DNA from: Bacillota bacterium
GTDB taxonomy: Bacteria; Bacillota; Clostridia; DSM-8532
NCBI GenBank assembly: GCA_023426765.1
Contig: JAEZBW010000203.1
Location: 1 to 9,464, forward strand
Length of the DNA: 9,464 nucleotides
Reading direction: 5' to 3'
Position 1 is the first letter of the stretch. The number at the start of each line of letters is the position of its first letter. The notes beneath the pieces are model-generated. The model saw only the letters and a program-made list of their open reading frames with translations, did not search any database and was not told the DNA's origin. Positions 5,374 to 9,464 of the stretch are shown one piece after another. Both the position numbers and the translations under genes were made by a program.

Positions 5374-8300
5374 AATCCATTTTGCTGCAAAAGACAGGTT
5401 TCGGGAGACCACTCGGTTCTCAAGCCAAGGTTTTCGGAAAGGAAGGATACGGGAAACATCATGGTTCCGTTTGAGGCCATATAGGGTGTCATCTGCATTG
5501 ACTTCTGATCTCCGTTAACCGTTAATGCGGTTTTGCCATTCCAGCTATCGACAGAAAATTTATTAAGTTTGATACCCAGCTTCTGATCGCTGCCATATGT
5601 AACCGACCCTCCAAGTGCTGTTACCACCGCTTCAACAGGAACAAACACATTTCCGCCAACTACCATCACCGATGTGTTTCCCCTTCCGTCAATAGTCCTT
5701 TCCACTCCGTTTACGCGCATCTGTGACTGACCGACAGTCATCATCACATCAGGCCAATTAACCTTCGAATGGATTTCATCGTTGAAAAATTGATCTATCG
5801 GATTGTTCAGACCTTCTACTATGTCTGGATCATCATAATCAAATCTGTAAATCACCTGTTTTATCAAGCCTTCGTGTTCAATGGTAAAGGTTATTCCTGT
5901 AACGAATCTGCCTTTTTTACCCAGTACATCCGTTCCCAGCTCCTGGCTGAAGGTACTTACAGGCAGTAACAGATCATTTAGCTGATCCTCTGTGATGTTT
6001 ATATCCGGTCCTGTCGGATGAAGATCCTTGGGCAGTCCCACCGTAGGCTTATTTATGTCCGCAACGGTCATATTCACAGGTTCACTCACCGATGATGACG
6101 TTAAACTCCTCATATGGAGGTCCAGGGGAATATCAGTTTCCCAACCGCCGCCCCCTAAAGGATATCCGACCCACATATGAATATTTCCTTCGAAAGGCCG
6201 TCGGTTTTTCAAATTGGTAATCGTTCCTTCCGCATAAATGTTTTCTATCATGGTGCCATGGGTACCTGTTCTGTCTTTATACAGATCGTCGATCAAAGAA
6301 GCGTCAGTACCATCTGCAAAGCAGTCAACGATCAGATTTAGGTTATTCAGATTCACATCAACAAAATCCGAAGCATTGATTGCGCCTTCATAATTAATAC
6401 TGGCATATACCGTATGTCCCCCTGAAAGGTCCATTGTATCTGCAAATTCGGTACTGAATTTTCCATCCGATACAAATACCTGATTTCTTCGAATCAGCGT
6501 TCCATCGCCGTCCAGAACCGTAACATTCAAGAAGCCTTCATAATTCACTTCATCCGGATACCCGGGGCAGGGTACGGAAGTCGAGATCGTTCCCGATACA
6601 ATATCATTAAAGCCGTCCGCTTCAAGTACGAAAGGTTTAAATGGTATGACAGGACTTATTGGTACCAGGGTTTGTGCCTTGTAGGTTGTTATCTTATTTG
6701 TTTGATCATCTGTTATGATATGGTTGATGCTGATAGTTATCTTATCTGTCGGGCGCAGCCCTGCGTTGCTTTCAGGCTTAAATACAAACTGTCCGTTCAT
6801 ATCAGTGGTTTCTTGGGTAACAGATTCCCTGCCGTCACGGATAATTTTTATAATAACCGGTATATTGGGCAGGAGCGTTTGTCCCGCCAGCTCATCCTCA
6901 TACCAGACACTTCCCCAAAGAGTGTCCCTGAATGCACATGCACCGTCTACCTGTATGACAGGAGTTATCTCCTTTTCTTCTGCTGAATCCTCACCAACCA
7001 TAGCGCCGCTTTGATATTGGAAGGTCTTCTCGAAAATACGCAGCTGTAAAAGATAATACTCAAAAGGTTTATTCAGAAGCCACGCCCGGAAAAGGGTGAC
7101 AAAATCCGCACTTAAATCCAGTTGCAGACTAACTCCGTTTTCCGTACTGGCTTCCCCCTGAATTAGGGCATCAGCCTCCAATCCCAGCCAGACTTGGGCG
7201 GTCAGCAAGTTAAAGTCAAGTACGTCCAGGGTGAGCTGCGGGCCGACATATGCCCATGCGTGGATCTTTCCGTTGAGCAAAATGGATGTTTCAAATTTTT
7301 CCTTATCATAATCCGCGTATGGCCATCCTGATGGAACCCCCAAAAGAAATCCCCAGAAATTACCTGTTACTCCGCCGTCAATTTCACCCACCTGCTCAAT
7401 TTTAGCAGCAATAGTAATCTCTCCATTTACACCGATAACGGCGTAGATTCCAACACCAATATGTGCGGCAATTCTTCTTCCGAGGATCTCAGTACCCGAA
7501 TCGTAATCCACACCGTAACCGTATATGCGGACACACATCTCCTTTTCAAAGGTTATTTTGGATTCGACCGTTACCTCCGATTCCACCTTCATGGATCGGA
7601 ATCCAAGATCAAACTCACCGTCCCAGTCGGCCTCACAAACCAATGTAGGTTCGTAAACTCTGATATTACCACCCTTCAGCGTGACCGATATGCTCATTGA
7701 CTCACTGTTCGAGGTACCCGCTGCTTCCTCCCGTTCTTCAGGGTGCGGAGTGGGTGTGGGCTTTTTGGTGGGTTCATTATCCTTTCCCTTGGGCTGCTCG
7801 GTTTCCGTTACCTTTGAACCCGGTTTTGAAGGGTATTCAAACAAAACCATCGTAGGGATCTTAAATTCATGATATTTCTTTGATTGATCCGGAGCAGGCA
7901 ATTCACATACCGTTGCAGGAGGATCTCCGAGGCTTTTCGACGCGTCCGCGGTAACGTAAGATACGCTGCTGTCCGTTTGGTTTACAAGGGTAACCCCTTC
8001 GGTCATATCGGTAATATTCCCTTTTGTAAGGCTAATTTCCTGCCGCGGAATATAGATGCTCTCAAAAACATCACTCGCTCTGGGCTTTGTAACGGGTACC
8101 TCCACACCGGCAGTACCTGATGTCGCATCGTCAATAACCTTGTAGGAGGTCTGTGTATTACCATCAATATAAATTTTGTTTTTTTGCGGGATAAAGGAAC
8201 GATTCTGAAATTTAAGTAAATCTGTTCCCGGTTCATATGTTTTGGCTGTCAGGTTGATCTGGGGTTTGGGTAAGGACACACCCGGCAGAGATGTGCCCGG

Positions 8301-8687
8301 AGCTGCCGTACCCGTATCCTGAAAGGATTCCACCGGTGCAGCCTCTATATTGTATGTAGCATCTGCAGGCATGAATTCAACATTATCCTTCAATTTGTAA
8401 TCCAGCCCTTCCAATTTTGCCGGTTCCTCCAGGTGTGCATAAGGGTATACTTTTTTGAAACGGTTTGGGTTAACATTTGTAACCGGGTTGTTCATGGGTT
8501 TATCAGGCGTGATACCCGGTTTTGTAACCGTTGCACCAAAGGCTGTGGACTGTGTACCCGTTAACAGGCTCTCGTTCAGAAAAGCAAAATTGTTGCTTTC
8601 CTGAGCATTTACCCCTGCAATCCCAAATAACCCTGAAAGGATTACAACAATGAGCAGTATGCTGATACGTTTTTTAGCATGCTTCAT
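5358..8687 (-). CDS. Exported multidomain protein with a C-terminal copper-amine-oxidase-like stalk domain
   Basis: From ATG 8687 the protein has 1109 residues. A basic start, MKHAKKR, and a hydrophobic run to about residue 26 end in a likely signal-peptidase site near GVNA-QE (28/29). Residues 30-290 are Pro/Thr-rich with no recognised domain. A charged, Pro/Thr linker with KKPTPTPHPEE lies at about 293-323. Residues about 330-560 form a beta-rich region of unknown family. Residues about 583-680 look like a CnaB / carboxypeptidase-regulatory-like beta sandwich (LWGSVWYEDE, NIPVIIK, TTDMNGQFVF). A second Ig-like stretch lies at about 690-785. The end (about 978-1103) is a stalk domain with VFVPVEAVVTALGGSVTYGS and MMFPVSFLSENLGLRTEW. 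No sortase motif or membrane anchor follows, so release or non-covalent wall binding is likely. GGAGGT at 8695-8700 fixes ATG 8687; an upstream TTG at 8708 overlaps that site and is rejected. Function is unknown. Confidence 0.85.
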   Translation of the reverse strand: MKHAKKRISILLIVVILSGLFGIAGVNAQESNNFAFLNESLLTGTQSTAFGATVTKPGITPDKPMNNPVTNVNPNRFKKVYPYAHLEEPAKLEGLDYKLKDNVEFMPADATYNIEAAPVESFQDTGTAAPGTSLPGVSLPKPQINLTAKTYEPGTDLLKFQNRSFIPQKNKIYIDGNTQTSYKVIDDATSGTAGVEVPVTKPRASDVFESIYIPRQEISLTKGNITDMTEGVTLVNQTDSSVSYVTADASKSLGDPPATVCELPAPDQSKKYHEFKIPTMVLFEYPSKPGSKVTETEQPKGKDNEPTKKPTPTPHPEEREEAAGTSNSESMSISVTLKGGNIRVYEPTLVCEADWDGEFDLGFRSMKVESEVTVESKITFEKEMCVRIYGYGVDYDSGTEILGRRIAAHIGVGIYAVIGVNGEITIAAKIEQVGEIDGGVTGNFWGFLLGVPSGWPYADYDKEKFETSILLNGKIHAWAYVGPQLTLDVLDFNLLTAQVWLGLEADALIQGEASTENGVSLQLDLSADFVTLFRAWLLNKPFEYYLLQLRIFEKTFQYQSGAMVGEDSAEEKEITPVIQVDGACAFRDTLWGSVWYEDELAGQTLLPNIPVIIKIIRDGRESVTQETTDMNGQFVFKPESNAGLRPTDKITISINHIITDDQTNKITTYKAQTLVPISPVIPFKPFVLEADGFNDIVSGTISTSVPCPGYPDEVNYEGFLNVTVLDGDGTLIRRNQVFVSDGKFSTEFADTMDLSGGHTVYASINYEGAINASDFVDVNLNNLNLIVDCFADGTDASLIDDLYKDRTGTHGTMIENIYAEGTITNLKNRRPFEGNIHMWVGYPLGGGGWETDIPLDLHMRSLTSSSVSEPVNMTVADINKPTVGLPKDLHPTGPDINITEDQLNDLLLPVSTFSQELGTDVLGKKGRFVTGITFTIEHEGLIKQVIYRFDYDDPDIVEGLNNPIDQFFNDEIHSKVNWPDVMMTVGQSQMRVNGVERTIDGRGNTSVMVVGGNVFVPVEAVVTALGGSVTYGSDQKLGIKLNKFSVDSWNGKTALTVNGDQKSMQMTPYMASNGTMMFPVSFLSENLGLRTEWSPETCLLQQNGLKNTR

Positions 8688-8742
8688 ATCGAAGACCTCC
8701 CCATACAATCGTTTTTATGAATGTTAAACTGAATCATTTTTG

Positions 8743-8760
8743 CTGTAATATCAATTACAG
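8743..8760. promoter_or_regulatory. Operator-like palindrome in the leader of the secreted-protein gene
   Basis: CTGTAAT (8743-8749) and ATTACAG (8754-8760) are perfect 7-base inverted arms around a 4-base centre. They lie 56-73 bases upstream of ATG 8687. The spacing suits a dimeric repressor site; in RNA it would only be a weak 7-bp hairpin. No regulator gene is adjacent. Confidence 0.4.
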
Positions 8761-8866
8761 GGAAAACACATCAGAAAACTTTTTATTTTTTCCCAGTGAC
8801 CTCTCGCTGTTATCACTCATAAGGATGCTCTTTACATCCAAACGGACAATAAACTGCATATCGATT

Positions 8867-8896
8867 TTTATATCTGATATTTTATAAGCAGGACAA
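8867..8896 (-). promoter_or_regulatory. Possible promoter of the secreted-protein gene
   Basis: On the minus strand TTGTCC (8891-8896) and TATAAA (8867-8872) are 18 bases apart. Transcription would begin near 8860, giving a leader of about 170 bases that includes the palindrome at 8743-8760. The -35 match is only four of six, and other AT-rich hexamers lie nearby, so this is a candidate only. Confidence 0.35.
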
Positions 8897-9072
8897 CACA
8901 ATAGATAGGTTGAATAATATTATGTTTAGTATGAAAAATGTCATTTTTTCTCTCCCCAGTGCATACATTGACTTTCAAGAATTCATATGTTAGCTTTTCT
9001 ATATACTACTTGAATGGAGGGGTTGCGTGTGTTGACTTTTTCCTGATAAAGAGAACATTGCAACTATATGCA

Positions 9073-9345
9073 TTATTCTTTTAATCTGCCTACTGCAGAT
9101 AATCGGGATAAGTCTGTCCATACGTGATTGCCTTGTTTATCATATGTGTCATAATATATGAAACCTCTCCCATTGTAAGAAAGGGCTGGTTTCGTATTGA
9201 TATTTATGGAATAATATGGCACACTTTTCCCGATTATATTTAGCACAGGCAGCAAATTGCCTGTGCTTTTAATTTTCTTTGAAAGGGAGTTTTCAAAATG
9301 CGCTAAATAAGAGTGGATTGAGAATACTTCAACCCAATAACTCAA
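9073..9345 (-). pseudogene. Possible decayed gene end (hypothetical)
   Basis: A minus-strand frame of 90 codons ends at TAA 9073. Its last 50 residues look protein-like (KPALSYNGRGFIYYDTYDKQ, then GNHVWTDLSRLSAVGRLKE). The only start is TTG at 9345 with no ribosome site, and a perfect hairpin (9242-9267) lies within the frame. The best reading is the C-terminal remnant of a lost gene, below about 9240, joined to unrelated sequence. I do not recognise the family. Chance coding potential cannot be excluded. Confidence 0.35.
9242..9277 (+). terminator. Perfect 10-bp hairpin, terminator-like on the plus strand
   Basis: AGCACAGGCA (9242-9251) and TGCCTGTGCT (9258-9267) form a perfect stem with a 6-base GCAAAT loop, followed by TTTAATTTTC. 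A plus-strand gene to terminate is not visible upstream. It might instead serve the minus-strand gene ending at 9401, though that side has no T-run. Confidence 0.5.
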
Positions 9346-9400
9346 ACTTCGCAGTAAATAAATGGTAACGAACCTTGAAAACCAAATGAACTATTATTGG

Positions 9401-9464
9401 TCAAGCTATTTCCGGGACACGCAATCTGTCAAGAATATGTTTAGGCAGTGATGCAATGAATCGA
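9401..9464 (-). CDS. C-terminal end of a gene entering from the right edge (partial)
   Basis: The minus-strand frame from the window edge reads RFIASLPKHILDRLRVPEIA and stops at TGA 9401-9403. It is amphipathic and protein-like, with a leucine/isoleucine heptad character, but 20 residues are too few to name a family. The body of the gene lies beyond the window. Confidence 0.4.
   Translation of the reverse strand, partial: RFIASLPKHILDRLRVPEIA

Larger units (their letters stand above)
8709..9072. other. Intergenic AT-rich stretch without a supported gene
   Basis: Apart from the palindrome and the candidate promoter listed separately, I see no coding frame, RNA gene or terminator here. GGAGGGG near 9016 has no usable start codon behind it. 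TTGACT occurs at 8968 and 9033 but without a -10 at proper distance. Confidence 0.6.

Noticed and set aside
6672..8236. Several short frames on both strands within the exported-protein gene
   Set aside because: All lie inside or opposite a continuous 1109-codon gene with signal peptide and domains; none has an independent start signal.
8688..8708. Upstream TTG start adding MYGEVFD to the exported protein
   Set aside because: The TTG overlaps the GGAGGT ribosome site that serves ATG 8687, and the signal peptide fits starting at MKHAKK.

Overview
The window looks like a Clostridia-type Firmicute chromosome (low to moderate G+C). The reasons are strong GGAGG ribosome sites, AT-rich sigma-A-type promoters, a CCA-encoding tRNA-Lys remnant, and a secreted protein with a Pro-Thr linker and a copper-amine-oxidase-like stalk domain. 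No single marker fixes the genus.

Left part (1-1645): a two-gene AbiE-type (type IV) toxin-antitoxin / abortive-infection operon. It has a wHTH antitoxin-regulator (57-656) and a nucleotidyltransferase toxin (653-1498) joined by a 4-base ATGA overlap. An almost perfect 15-bp inverted repeat lies directly in front of it and is the likely autoregulatory operator. A short, broken ORF start with a perfect ribosome site follows at 1567-1657.

Junction (1646-1738): the 3' half of a tRNA-Lys(UUU) gene, from the anticodon stem to CCA, followed at once by a strong terminator. No matching 5' half is visible. This is the usual scar left at the far end of an integrative element that entered a tRNA gene. 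The AbiE operon would then be cargo at the right end of that element, and everything from about 1646 rightward would be older chromosome.

Middle (1739-3516): a beta-lactamase-fold serine hydrolase on the minus strand (1864-3036) with its own promoter and terminator. Next comes a decayed C-terminal piece of a stalk-domain (copper amine oxidase N-like) protein on the minus strand, which still has its terminator.

Insertion sequence (about 3517-5322): an apparently intact IS1634/IS4-type element with a 572-residue DDE transposase, an extended -10 promoter, and imperfect 22-bp terminal inverted repeats. A terminator hairpin sits just outside its left end.

Right part (5323-9464): a bidirectional terminator, then a 1109-residue exported multidomain protein on the minus strand (5358-8687). 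That protein has a signal peptide, a Pro/Thr linker, beta-rich domains and a C-terminal stalk domain. Its leader carries an operator-like palindrome. The last 750 bases are mostly non-coding or decayed, with a hairpin, a possible gene remnant (9073-9345) and the last 20 codons of a gene entering from the right edge.

The genes do not form one pathway. The window reads as a junction between a defence-carrying integrated element and a chromosomal stretch worn by transposition and gene decay.
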